A stretch of DNA of 5,146 nucleotides from Gammaproteobacteria bacterium (GCA_015658965.1 DQNX01000006.1:1-5146), one strand, 5' to 3'. Shown: positions 1-5,146, counted from the first letter of the stretch. The notes: generated by a model not told the origin, from the letters alone. Made by a program: numbers and translations.

Positions 1-1
1 T

Positions 2-85
2 AGTCAAAAACAAATTAAAGGTGATCACTTCTTTAATGATCAAAATGAGTTATTAAGTCGGTCGGTTAGTAATTGGTTGAAATAA
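2..85 (+). CDS. C-terminal end of an alpha/beta hydrolase (partial, 5' end outside window)
   Basis: The frame starting at base 2 is open from the window edge to TAA at 83-85 and gives 27 residues. It contains KGDHFF at residues 6-11, then a charged stretch and a closing SNWLK. A Gly-x-Asp-His-Phe-Phe segment about 20 residues before the end matches my memory of the C-terminus of small alpha/beta hydrolases of the COG2945 type. In that family this His (codon 26-28) is the catalytic-triad histidine, followed by a final amphipathic helix ending in WL. The substrate cannot be told from this fragment. The gene overlaps the likely start of the downstream permease by 13 bases, so the two are probably co-transcribed and coupled. 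Seen: an open frame with a family-like ending. Inferred: hydrolase identity. A chance open frame of 27 codons is possible, but the motif argues against it. Confidence 0.65.
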   Translation, partial: SQKQIKGDHFFNDQNELLSRSVSNWLK

Positions 86-855
86 CTCTATTATTATTGC
101 TCGGCGTTTTTTCTGGTTTTTTTGCTGGCTTGTTAGGGCTTGGTGGCGGGCTGATTATGGTGCCGGCTTTGTTGTATTTGTTGGCCGGCAGTACGGATCA
201 AACCGTACTCATGCACACAGCTGTTGGCACGGCACTTGCAGCGATTGTTTTTACCTCGATATCCAGTGTTTGGGCGCATCATCAGCATGGTGCGATTCAT
301 TGGCACAATTTTAAAAAACTTACACCGACTATTTTATTGGGTGCTTTTAGTGGTGCGATGCTTACTAAAGTGATGAGTTTTGATTTTATGCGACTGTTTT
401 TTGCCTTGTTTGAATTTAGTGTGGCTGTGATCATATACTTTGGGCTTAGTAGTACGGCACACGTGGACAGTCTTAAAAAATGGGTATGGCAAATAGCAGG
501 CTATATCATTGGTTTGGTTTCTGCAGTTGTGGGAATTGGGGGTGGCACCATGACCACGCCATTTTTAACTTATAACAACGTTAGTATTAAAAACGCCATT
601 GCCACCTCAGCAGCGGTTGGCATGCCCATTGCGATTGCCGGTGCGTTAGGTTTTATTGTAGCAGGCTGGCATATCGAAAATACGGCCAACCTGCTAGGGT
701 TTATCCACATTCAGGCGCTAATCAGTATTGTAATCATGAGCGTAGTGTTTGCCCCATTCGGCGCCAAAGTAGCGCACCGCGTTGATGGCAAAAAACTGAA
801 CAAATTCTTCGCATTATTCCTGGCTTTTTTAGCCATAACCGTCATCGCTTTTTAA
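73..855 (+). CDS. TauE/SafE family membrane permease (probable sulfite/sulfonate or organic anion exporter)
   Basis: This 260-residue protein is strongly hydrophobic, with about eight predicted membrane helices in two homologous halves. Each half opens with a glycine-rich segment typical of TauE/SafE permeases: GLGGGLIMVP at residues 22-31 and GIGGGTMTTP at 154-163. Each is followed by a helix rich in small residues (HTAVGTALAA at 48-57; ATSAAVGMPIAIAGA at 177-191). The length is normal for the family. The polar loop at 69-79 holds five histidines, which is richer than I expect there. Members act in the inner membrane and export or import sulfite, sulfoacetate, taurine-related or other small anions; the substrate cannot be predicted here. 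The start is TTG at 73, because TAA at 70-72 closes the frame directly upstream and the first in-frame ATG (157) would remove the first glycine motif. No clear Shine-Dalgarno sequence precedes it. The start lies inside the end of the upstream hydrolase-like gene, which suggests translational coupling. Confidence 0.88.
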   Translation: MVEITLLLLLGVFSGFFAGLLGLGGGLIMVPALLYLLAGSTDQTVLMHTAVGTALAAIVFTSISSVWAHHQHGAIHWHNFKKLTPTILLGAFSGAMLTKVMSFDFMRLFFALFEFSVAVIIYFGLSSTAHVDSLKKWVWQIAGYIIGLVSAVVGIGGGTMTTPFLTYNNVSIKNAIATSAAVGMPIAIAGALGFIVAGWHIENTANLLGFIHIQALISIVIMSVVFAPFGAKVAHRVDGKKLNKFFALFLAFLAITVIAF

Positions 856-863
856 GGATTTCG

Positions 864-882
864 TCATAGGCCTTACCTATGA
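864..882. terminator. Perfect 7-bp hairpin between convergent genes, possible bidirectional terminator
   Basis: TCATAGG (864-870) and CCTATGA (876-882) are exact inverted repeats around a five-base loop. They sit in the 37-base gap between the permease stop (853-855) and the ubiX stop (893-895). A convergent junction is where transcription should end on both strands. However, neither strand has a clean U-run right after the stem: the plus strand continues with A residues and the minus strand with CGAAATCC. It is therefore not a classic intrinsic terminator. It could be a weak terminator or a 3'-end-protecting stem, or chance. Confidence 0.35.
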
Positions 883-892
883 AAAATAGTAT

Positions 893-1492
893 TTAACCTT
901 GCCAAGGTGGCAATAGGGCGTGTTCAACGTTCAGGTGGTCGAGAATTCGAGCCACCACAAAATTGACCAAATCATCAAGGGTTTTTGGGTTTTGATAAAA
1001 CGCTGGATTGGCATCCATAATCACCACGCCTAGGCGCGAAAGCTTGAGCATGTTCTCAAGATGAATGGCGGAATAAGGGGTTTCTCTTGGCACGAGAATG
1101 AGTTTCTTTTGTTCTTTAATCACCACATCGGCGGCGCGGTGCATGAGGTTGTCGCCGTGGCCATTGGCAATCGCGGATAAGGTGCTCATGGTACAGGGGC
1201 AAACCACCATAGCGCGTGGCGGATTTGAGCCCGAGGCAACCGGCGCTGTCCACTGATTTTTTGAAAATACTTCAATTTGGCCGTCTTTAGCACCCAGATA
1301 TTTACTCAGATTTTTTTCAATGGCTTTCGTGTCACTGCCAAGGTCTAAATCCGTTTCCATGGCGATGACGATACTGGCGGCTTGTGAAATCATCACGTAG
1401 ATTTTCTCTTGAGTTTTGATTAATTCTCGAAGTAGGCTAATGGCATACGGCATGCCCGAGGCGCCGGTTAGGGCAATTGCAATGGGTTTCAT
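893..1492 (-). CDS. ubiX: UbiX flavin prenyltransferase
   Basis: UbiX joins a dimethylallyl group from dimethylallyl phosphate to reduced FMN, making the prenylated-FMN cofactor used by UbiD-type decarboxylases, classically in ubiquinone synthesis. The protein is 199 residues, close to the E. coli length (about 189), soluble, and of flavoprotein (Rossmann-like) fold. Visible signatures are TGASGM at residues 9-14 (phosphate/FMN binding), APVASGS at 83-89, CPCTMSTLSAIANG at 98-111, NLMHRAADVVIKE at 115-127 and LVPRETP at 133-139. PAFYQNP at 163-169 carries the tyrosine expected in the prenyl-phosphate pocket, and K126 and E137 match expected active-site positions. The ATG (1490-1492) overlaps the TGA of mpl as ATGA, with no Shine-Dalgarno sequence, so translation probably depends on mpl. 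An adjacent mpl-ubiX pair is also known from Pseudomonas aeruginosa. No ubiD is in the window. It is the last gene of the cluster and ends 11 bases from a hairpin. Confidence 0.95.
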   Translation of the reverse strand: MKPIAIALTGASGMPYAISLLRELIKTQEKIYVMISQAASIVIAMETDLDLGSDTKAIEKNLSKYLGAKDGQIEVFSKNQWTAPVASGSNPPRAMVVCPCTMSTLSAIANGHGDNLMHRAADVVIKEQKKLILVPRETPYSAIHLENMLKLSRLGVVIMDANPAFYQNPKTLDDLVNFVVARILDHLNVEHALLPPWQG

Positions 1493-2787
1493 AGTGTGTT
1501 TATTAGTTTTTCAAAAATATTGTCAAAGCTGCCATTGGACATAACCACAAAGTGGCCTTGATTGATTTGAGCGAGCCGGGAGACGATGTCATCAACGCAG
1601 TTAAATAAACAATCATCTGCAAATAAAGCATTGATATTCCAGTTGATATTTTCAGGTTTTAGAATGAGTATTTGGTCAGCAACTTTAAGTGCATCAACCA
1701 GACTTTGCTGGTGAATTCCAGATTTCATGGTATTGGATCTTAGCTCAACAATGGCAACGATTTTTTCATTGCCTACTTTGGCGCGCAGACCTTCAAGCGT
1801 GGTTTTGATGGCGCTGGGATGGTGTGCAAAGTCATCATACAAAGTAATACGCTCAGTTTGGTGTTTCATTTCTAGCCGGCGTTTGACGCCTTTAAAGGTG
1901 TTTAAGGCTTCGCAAGCGACGTCAAAAGGTAAGCCAACATGGTGTGCAGCATAAATTGCGCCTAAGGCATTTTGCATATTGTGCTCGCCAAGAAGGTGCC
2001 AATCAACCACGTGCCCTTCAACACTAAACTGCGTTCCCTGATTGGTGGTTGTGAGTTCCGGAGCACTCAAGCCCTGCTCAGCAGACCAAAGACCTTGGGC
2101 TAGAACCTCAATAATGGCTTGATTGTCGGATGGATGGATAATCAAGCCGTCGCTGGGCACGGTGCGAAGCAGGTGATGAAATTGTTTTTGAATGTCTTTA
2201 ATCGAATCAAAAATATCCGCGTGGTCAAATTCGAGATTGTTAATCACCAAGGTTTTAGGGTGATAATGCACAAATTTTGAACGCTTATCAAAAAAAGCGG
2301 TGTCGTATTCATCCGCTTCAAGCACAAAAAAGTTTGAATCGGTCAAGCGTGATGACACCCCAAAATCTTCAACCACGCCGCCAATTAAAAAACTGGGGTT
2401 GTAACCTGCATATTCTAAGATATGCGCAAGCATGCTTGCCGTGGTGGTTTTACCGTGGGTGCCAGATACCGCCAGCACCCATTTATTGCGCAGGGCATTT
2501 TCACTCAACCACTGCGCACCTGAGATATAAGTATATTGCTTGCTGAGGATTTGTTCAACGCAGGCGTTGCCGCGAGACAGGGCGTTACCAATAATAAAAA
2601 CATCGGCGCTCGGCATATCAGCGGCGTGATAGCCATGAGTATAATTAATATTTTGCTCGTCAAGCTGCGTACTCATCGGCGGATACACGTCCTGATCTTG
2701 GCCGCTAACCGTATGCCCCAGTTGTTTGGCGATCAGCGCTAGAGAACCCATAAAAGTACCGGCAATGCCTAAGATATGAAGGTGCAT
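1489..2787 (-). CDS. mpl: Mpl, UDP-N-acetylmuramate:L-alanyl-gamma-D-glutamyl-meso-diaminopimelate ligase
   Basis: Mpl is a cytoplasmic ATP-dependent ligase that attaches recycled murein tripeptide to UDP-MurNAc, returning peptidoglycan turnover products to cell-wall synthesis. The 432-residue protein has the three-domain Mur ligase layout. The UDP-binding N-terminus has GIAGTFMGSLA at residues 7-17. The central ATPase domain has the P-loop GTHGKTTT at 109-116, an EADEYDTAFFDKR segment at 157-169, NNLEFDHADIF at 183-193 and GEHNMQNALGA at 267-277. The C-terminal domain starts near 300 and has YDDFAHHP at 317-324. The EADEYDTAFFDKRSKF segment and the MHLHILGIAGTFMG start are typical of Mpl rather than MurC. 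It is slightly shorter than E. coli Mpl (about 457) with no missing motif. Its ATG overlaps the msrB stop by one base (TAATG). The nearest AGGA lies about 14 bases upstream, too far for a good ribosome site, so coupling to msrB is likely. Confidence 0.96.
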   Translation of the reverse strand: MHLHILGIAGTFMGSLALIAKQLGHTVSGQDQDVYPPMSTQLDEQNINYTHGYHAADMPSADVFIIGNALSRGNACVEQILSKQYTYISGAQWLSENALRNKWVLAVSGTHGKTTTASMLAHILEYAGYNPSFLIGGVVEDFGVSSRLTDSNFFVLEADEYDTAFFDKRSKFVHYHPKTLVINNLEFDHADIFDSIKDIQKQFHHLLRTVPSDGLIIHPSDNQAIIEVLAQGLWSAEQGLSAPELTTTNQGTQFSVEGHVVDWHLLGEHNMQNALGAIYAAHHVGLPFDVACEALNTFKGVKRRLEMKHQTERITLYDDFAHHPSAIKTTLEGLRAKVGNEKIVAIVELRSNTMKSGIHQQSLVDALKVADQILILKPENINWNINALFADDCLFNCVDDIVSRLAQINQGHFVVMSNGSFDNIFEKLINTL

Positions 2788-3152
2788 TAGTTTTTGTTAA
2801 ATCCTAAAGAAGCCGAATTAATGCAATAGCGCTGCCCGGTTGGCGCAGGGCCGTCGGTAAATACATGACCCAAATGAGCATCGCAATTTTTGCACCTGAC
2901 TTCCACGCGAGTCATGCCGTGCGCTTTGTCTTTGATTAATACCACGCTATCAGCCTTGGCAATGTCGTAAAAGCTGGGCCAGCCGGTGCCAGAGTCAAAT
3001 TTAGTGGTCGATGAAAATAGCACTTGTTCACAGCAAACACAGGTGTAATGGCCGGATTCATAATGATCAACATACTCGCCCGTAAACGGCGCTTCGGTGC
3101 CACATTGCTGAGTGATTTTAAACTGCTCTGGGGTTAATTTAGATAAATCCAT
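2787..3152 (-). CDS. msrB: MsrB, peptide methionine-R-sulfoxide reductase
   Basis: MsrB reduces the R form of methionine sulfoxide in proteins, normally using thioredoxin. This is a stand-alone 121-residue cytoplasmic enzyme with no signal peptide and no fused MsrA. Motifs in order: a TQxxGTEAPFTGEY N-terminal region (residues 14-27); structural zinc pairs C38/C41 and C87/C90; TKFDSGTGWPSF (50-61); HLGHVFTDGP (93-102) and RYCINSASL (108-116), with catalytic Cys110. The resolving cysteine of E. coli and Neisseria MsrB (SGCGWPSF) is Thr56 here, and the alternative site in PFxG is Thr24, so regeneration must use another thiol (C17 or C40 are candidates) or direct reduction. The start is firm: TAA closes the frame 18 codons upstream, with no ATG, GTG or TTG between. 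It is the first gene of the msrB-mpl-ubiX cluster, divergent from cca, and a TATAAT lies only six bases before the ATG. Confidence 0.96.
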   Translation of the reverse strand: MDLSKLTPEQFKITQQCGTEAPFTGEYVDHYESGHYTCVCCEQVLFSSTTKFDSGTGWPSFYDIAKADSVVLIKDKAHGMTRVEVRCKNCDAHLGHVFTDGPAPTGQRYCINSASLGFNKN

Positions 3153-3157
3153 TCGTG

Positions 3158-3163
3158 TATTAT
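3158..3163 (+). promoter_or_regulatory. Candidate -10 element for cca, overlapping the msrB -10
   Basis: TATTAT on the plus strand matches the -10 consensus in five of six bases and lies 31 bases before the cca ATG, which would give a leader of about 25 bases. The best -35 candidate is weak (TTAATT at 3134-3139, inside msrB, three of six matches). The leader is pyrimidine-rich (TTCTTCTTCAC near 3180-3190) with no Shine-Dalgarno sequence. It shares nearly all its bases with the opposite-strand TATAAT, so one A/T-rich site could open for both directions. Confidence 0.3.
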
Positions 3164-3164
3164 A
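3159..3164 (-). promoter_or_regulatory. Candidate -10 element for the msrB-mpl-ubiX operon
   Basis: The minus strand reads a perfect TATAAT whose last base is six bases before the msrB ATG. At normal spacing, transcription would begin at the A of the ATG, giving a leaderless mRNA, which fits the absence of any Shine-Dalgarno sequence. There is no good -35 box at 17-base spacing (AAGAAG at 3187-3182); a TTGTGA lies about 22 bases upstream, which is too far. In an A/T-rich 42-base gap a TATAAT can occur by chance. Confidence 0.35.
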
Positions 3165-3194
3165 TGTGCATTTAATCCATTCTTCTTCACAACC

Positions 3195-4280
3195 ATGAAA
3201 AAGTATTTAGTTGGCGGCGCGGTTCGTGATCGCTTATTAGGCATTGCCAATGACAACACCGAGAAAGACTGGGTGGTGGTTGGTTCGTCGCCTGAAGAAA
3301 TGCTGGACCTTGGGTATCGCCAAGTGGGTAAAGAATTTCCGGTTTTTTTGCACCCCGGCACGCAGGAGGAGTACGCGCTGGCTAGACTGGAGCGTAAAGT
3401 TGGCAAAGGCTATAAAGGTTTTGAATTTGATATCTCAAAAGCAGTCACGCTTGAGCAAGATTTATCACGCCGTGATTTGACGATTAATGCCATTGCTGAG
3501 AAAGACGGCGAACTATTTGATCCTTTTAACGGCCAAGAAGACTTAGATAATGGCTTGTTAAAACATGTATCCAATGCTTTTAGTGAAGACCCTGTGCGTG
3601 TATTACGCGTGGCACGATTTGCCGCTCGTTTTAATGTGTTTGGCTTTAAAGTGGCGCATTCAACACAACGATTGATGCAAGAGATGGTTGTCTCGGGTGA
3701 GGTGGATGCGCTCACACCTGAGCGCGTCTTTAAAGAGCTTGAAAAGGCGTTATGCTACGAAACACCTTCGCCTTTTTTTAAGGTGTTGTCAGCTTGTGGT
3801 GCTGATGAGCGTGTGTTTCCAATGCTAGACCGTAATGCACCCACAGCGCATGATAACGAATTTGAATTTTTAGATCGGCTTGATACTAACAGTGCAATAA
3901 TTAAATTTGCACTTTGGTTGCATAACCAAAGTACGGATGCTATTGGGCAGTTGTGTCGGCATATTAAATGCCCTAAAGAATATTCACAACTCGCCACATT
4001 GACGAGCCAATGGCAAAGCTTTGCTCGCCAAATACAACAACAAAGTGCGGAAGAGCTGTTGCGGTTTTTTGCTAGGACGGATGCATTAAGGCGTAAACAG
4101 CGCTTTGAGCAATTACTGACAATCTTTGCTTTATTGGGTATTGAGGTTAAGCCGATAAGACAACTACGCAATCAGCTTGACAACATTGATATTGCCAGTC
4201 TTGATAAAAGCAATATTGCCGAGGCAATTCAGACTAAGAAATTAGCAATTATTACGTTATTTTGCAATTCGACAGAGTGA
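3195..4280 (+). CDS. cca: CCA-adding tRNA nucleotidyltransferase (class II), HD domain degenerate
   Basis: The enzyme adds or repairs the 3'-terminal CCA of tRNA without a nucleic acid template. The N-terminal half is very close to E. coli Cca: YLVGGAVRD (residues 4-12), the metal site ExD at E23/D25 followed by WVVVG (DxD in E. coli), FPVFLHP (48-54), EEYALAR (58-64), RRDLTINAIA (92-101), and EDPVRVLRVARFAARF (131-146). TPERVFKELEKAL (174-186) marks the neck. The C-terminal half is reduced: the protein has 361 residues against about 410 in E. coli, and the HD phosphohydrolase motif (HDLGKG in E. coli) reads HNQS at 243-246, with the following His-rich segment missing. The C-terminal fold seems kept (FFARTDALRRKQRFEQLL, from about residue 288). 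The 2',3'-cyclic phosphodiesterase and phosphatase activities known for E. coli Cca are therefore probably lost, while nucleotide addition should remain. The ATG is firm: no other start exists before the upstream in-frame TAA. Its last 24 bases overlap the convergent nuclease gene. Confidence 0.95.
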   Translation: MKKYLVGGAVRDRLLGIANDNTEKDWVVVGSSPEEMLDLGYRQVGKEFPVFLHPGTQEEYALARLERKVGKGYKGFEFDISKAVTLEQDLSRRDLTINAIAEKDGELFDPFNGQEDLDNGLLKHVSNAFSEDPVRVLRVARFAARFNVFGFKVAHSTQRLMQEMVVSGEVDALTPERVFKELEKALCYETPSPFFKVLSACGADERVFPMLDRNAPTAHDNEFEFLDRLDTNSAIIKFALWLHNQSTDAIGQLCRHIKCPKEYSQLATLTSQWQSFARQIQQQSAEELLRFFARTDALRRKQRFEQLLTIFALLGIEVKPIRQLRNQLDNIDIASLDKSNIAEAIQTKKLAIITLFCNSTE

Positions 4281-5146
4281 GTCGTATTCGCAATAAGTAC
4301 AAGCATTTTTAGTCGGTAAGACCGCCGCCTTGCCTTGCTGATAATCCAAACTGGTTTGGTCCAGCTGCTGTTGCCAAAGTTTGAGTTGCTCGTCCCAATC
4401 AGTACAAGATTTTTGTTGAGTGGTTTTCTTTGGCAGGGAATCTTTGTCTTTGGCCAGACCGGTAATGCTAATTTTATCGGATGCTGGCTTAATAAAGGCG
4501 ATGCCATCGGCCGAGTTGGTGCTGGCGTAAATAGGCAACTGCGGCTCTTTGATTGGGTTGCCACACCAAGGATTGCTTGGTAAATTGCCGGTTTTGTAAT
4601 CAAAAATAATGCGGTCGCCATTTTCCATTTCATCGACACGATCAAGGCGCGTGGTAAAACGCAAGCCAGCGATATCGGCTTCAATGGTTTTTTCGGTGGC
4701 AATCACGCTAAATGCATTCCGTTGTTTTTCGGTGGCAATAAATTTGTGAATTAATTGTCTTAGACGACTGTGCTCGATTTGAACAAAACCAGAGCGCCCG
4801 TAACGCTTTAATTCATTTTGAATGGCGCTGTTGATTAATGTATCTAATGCGTCTTCGTGATAAGCGATTAAATCAGCAGAAGATTGCACTTGTTGATAAA
4901 TAGCCTCTAACACTTTGTGTATCACATCCCCTTGTTCTGTACGGCTCAGGCCAACGTGTGGCGCATCAAATTTTTTAACATTAAGCCGATGCGAAAAACC
5001 TTTAAAAGCACAAGCCATTTGGTCTTTTAAAATACCCACACCCCCACTGACTTGCTTGTCAATTAATGGCGTGACTTGTTTATCGTCAATGGTTTCTAAA
5101 GTGGCAGGCTCAAATTGATATCGAGGTGTTTGAATTTCGTCATCAA
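4257..5146 (-). CDS. AddB-like PD-(D/E)XK nuclease, probable DNA repair protein (C-terminal part, 5' end outside window)
   Basis: The frame stays open from TAA at 4257-4259 to the window edge, giving 296 codons. A GTG at 5037-5039 is an internal valine, not a convincing start, since the 35 codons upstream are open and protein-like. The region matches my memory of the C-terminal nuclease domain (PDDEXK_1 type) of the roughly 900-residue proteobacterial 'probable DNA repair protein' family (TIGR03623-like), related to AddB. Numbered from the GTG: C10 in MACAFKGF, H41 in GDVIHKVLE, D133 in TRLDRVD, D147/K149 in IFDYKTG, EPQLPIY (165-171), and C247, C250 and C256 in the tail. One early Cys plus a CxxCx5C tail is the four-cysteine pattern that holds an iron-sulfur cluster in AddB. 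It is expected to act on DNA ends in recombination repair. The helicase-like N-terminus is not visible, and any partner gene lies outside the window. Confidence 0.85.
   Translation of the reverse strand, partial: DDEIQTPRYQFEPATLETIDDKQVTPLIDKQVSGGVGILKDQMACAFKGFSHRLNVKKFDAPHVGLSRTEQGDVIHKVLEAIYQQVQSSADLIAYHEDALDTLINSAIQNELKRYGRSGFVQIEHSRLRQLIHKFIATEKQRNAFSVIATEKTIEADIAGLRFTTRLDRVDEMENGDRIIFDYKTGNLPSNPWCGNPIKEPQLPIYASTNSADGIAFIKPASDKISITGLAKDKDSLPKKTTQQKSCTDWDEQLKLWQQQLDQTSLDYQQGKAAVLPTKNACTYCEYDSLCRIAK
4689..4739. repeat. 15-bp direct repeat, 36-base period, inside the nuclease gene
   Basis: TTTTTCGGTGGCAAT occurs exactly at 4689-4703 and 4725-4739. The 36-base period keeps frame, so IATEK appears twice 12 residues apart in the encoded protein (residues 101-105 and 113-117 from the GTG). 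The surrounding sequence fits the family pattern without a gap, so this is more likely chance similarity of two acidic segments than a recent duplication. Confidence 0.4.

Noticed and set aside
21..28. GTGATCAC palindrome as a possible operator
   Set aside because: It lies within the coding tail of the hydrolase-like gene, exactly where the family Asp-His codons fall, and nothing suggests a promoter nearby.
1727..1954. Plus-strand open frame of 75 codons inside mpl
   Set aside because: It is antisense to a well-conserved ligase gene, resembles no family and has no start signal; it is a shadow of the mpl codons.
3134..3406. Minus-strand open frame of 90 codons spanning the msrB-cca gap
   Set aside because: It lies antisense to the most conserved part of cca and overlaps the msrB start out of frame, with a composition unlike a real protein.
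3755..4171. Minus-strand open frame of 138 codons inside cca
   Set aside because: It is Cys- and Ser-rich in the way antisense frames often are, with no motif; the cca frame continues through the region and ends with a Cca-like C-terminus.
4229..4702. Minus-strand open frame of 157 codons overlapping the nuclease gene
   Set aside because: It is in a different frame from the clear nuclease motifs, is rich in Lys, Pro and Ser with no recognisable domain, and is best explained as an out-of-frame shadow.
5037..5039. GTG as a start codon of a 260-residue nuclease
   Set aside because: The same frame stays open for 35 more codons to the window edge, and the domain is normally the end of a much longer protein, so this is an internal valine.
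1..5146. Mobile element, CRISPR array, phage, toxin-antitoxin or defence island
   Set aside because: No terminal inverted repeats, spaced repeats, transposase or integrase motifs are seen, and nearly every base lies in a housekeeping-type gene.

Overview
The window holds seven protein-coding genes in about 5.1 kb with almost no non-coding DNA. Two of them are cut by the window edges. Base composition is moderate (below 50% G+C by eye). Gene content fits a gammaproteobacterium: mpl, ubiX, a Cca close to the E. coli type, and an AddB-like 'probable DNA repair protein'. An mpl-ubiX neighbour pair is also known from Pseudomonas. I cannot name the genus. Gene identities come from motifs recalled from memory, not from a database search.

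Layout. Left edge, plus strand: the last 27 codons of what looks like a small alpha/beta hydrolase (ends at 85). It overlaps the start of an eight-helix TauE/SafE-type membrane permease (73-855). A 37-base gap with a perfect 7-bp hairpin separates this from a convergent minus-strand cluster, read right to left as msrB (3152-2787), mpl (2787-1489) and ubiX (1492-893). Its genes overlap by 1 base (TAATG) and 4 bases (ATGA), so it is very probably one translationally coupled operon. A 42-base divergent intergenic region (3153-3194) separates msrB from plus-strand cca (3195-4280) and carries a nearly symmetric -10-like sequence that could serve both directions. The right edge is the C-terminal part of an AddB-like nuclease on the minus strand (4257-5146, continuing beyond the window), whose 3' end overlaps the 3' end of cca by 24 bases.

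Functions. The central operon joins methionine sulfoxide repair (MsrB), recycling of cell-wall tripeptide (Mpl) and synthesis of prenylated FMN for UbiD-type decarboxylases (UbiX). These are housekeeping roles with no obvious shared pathway. Cca finishes tRNA 3' ends. The right-edge protein probably acts in DNA double-strand break repair. The TauE/SafE permease probably moves a sulfonate, sulfite or other organic anion.

I found no mobile element, CRISPR array, RNA gene, phage or defence cassette. The points most worth a second look are the eroded HD domain of Cca, the four-cysteine iron-sulfur signature of the edge nuclease, the missing resolving cysteine of MsrB, the possible leaderless bidirectional promoter at 3153-3194, and the lack of a good Shine-Dalgarno sequence at all five visible starts. 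No undescribed biological system is evident.
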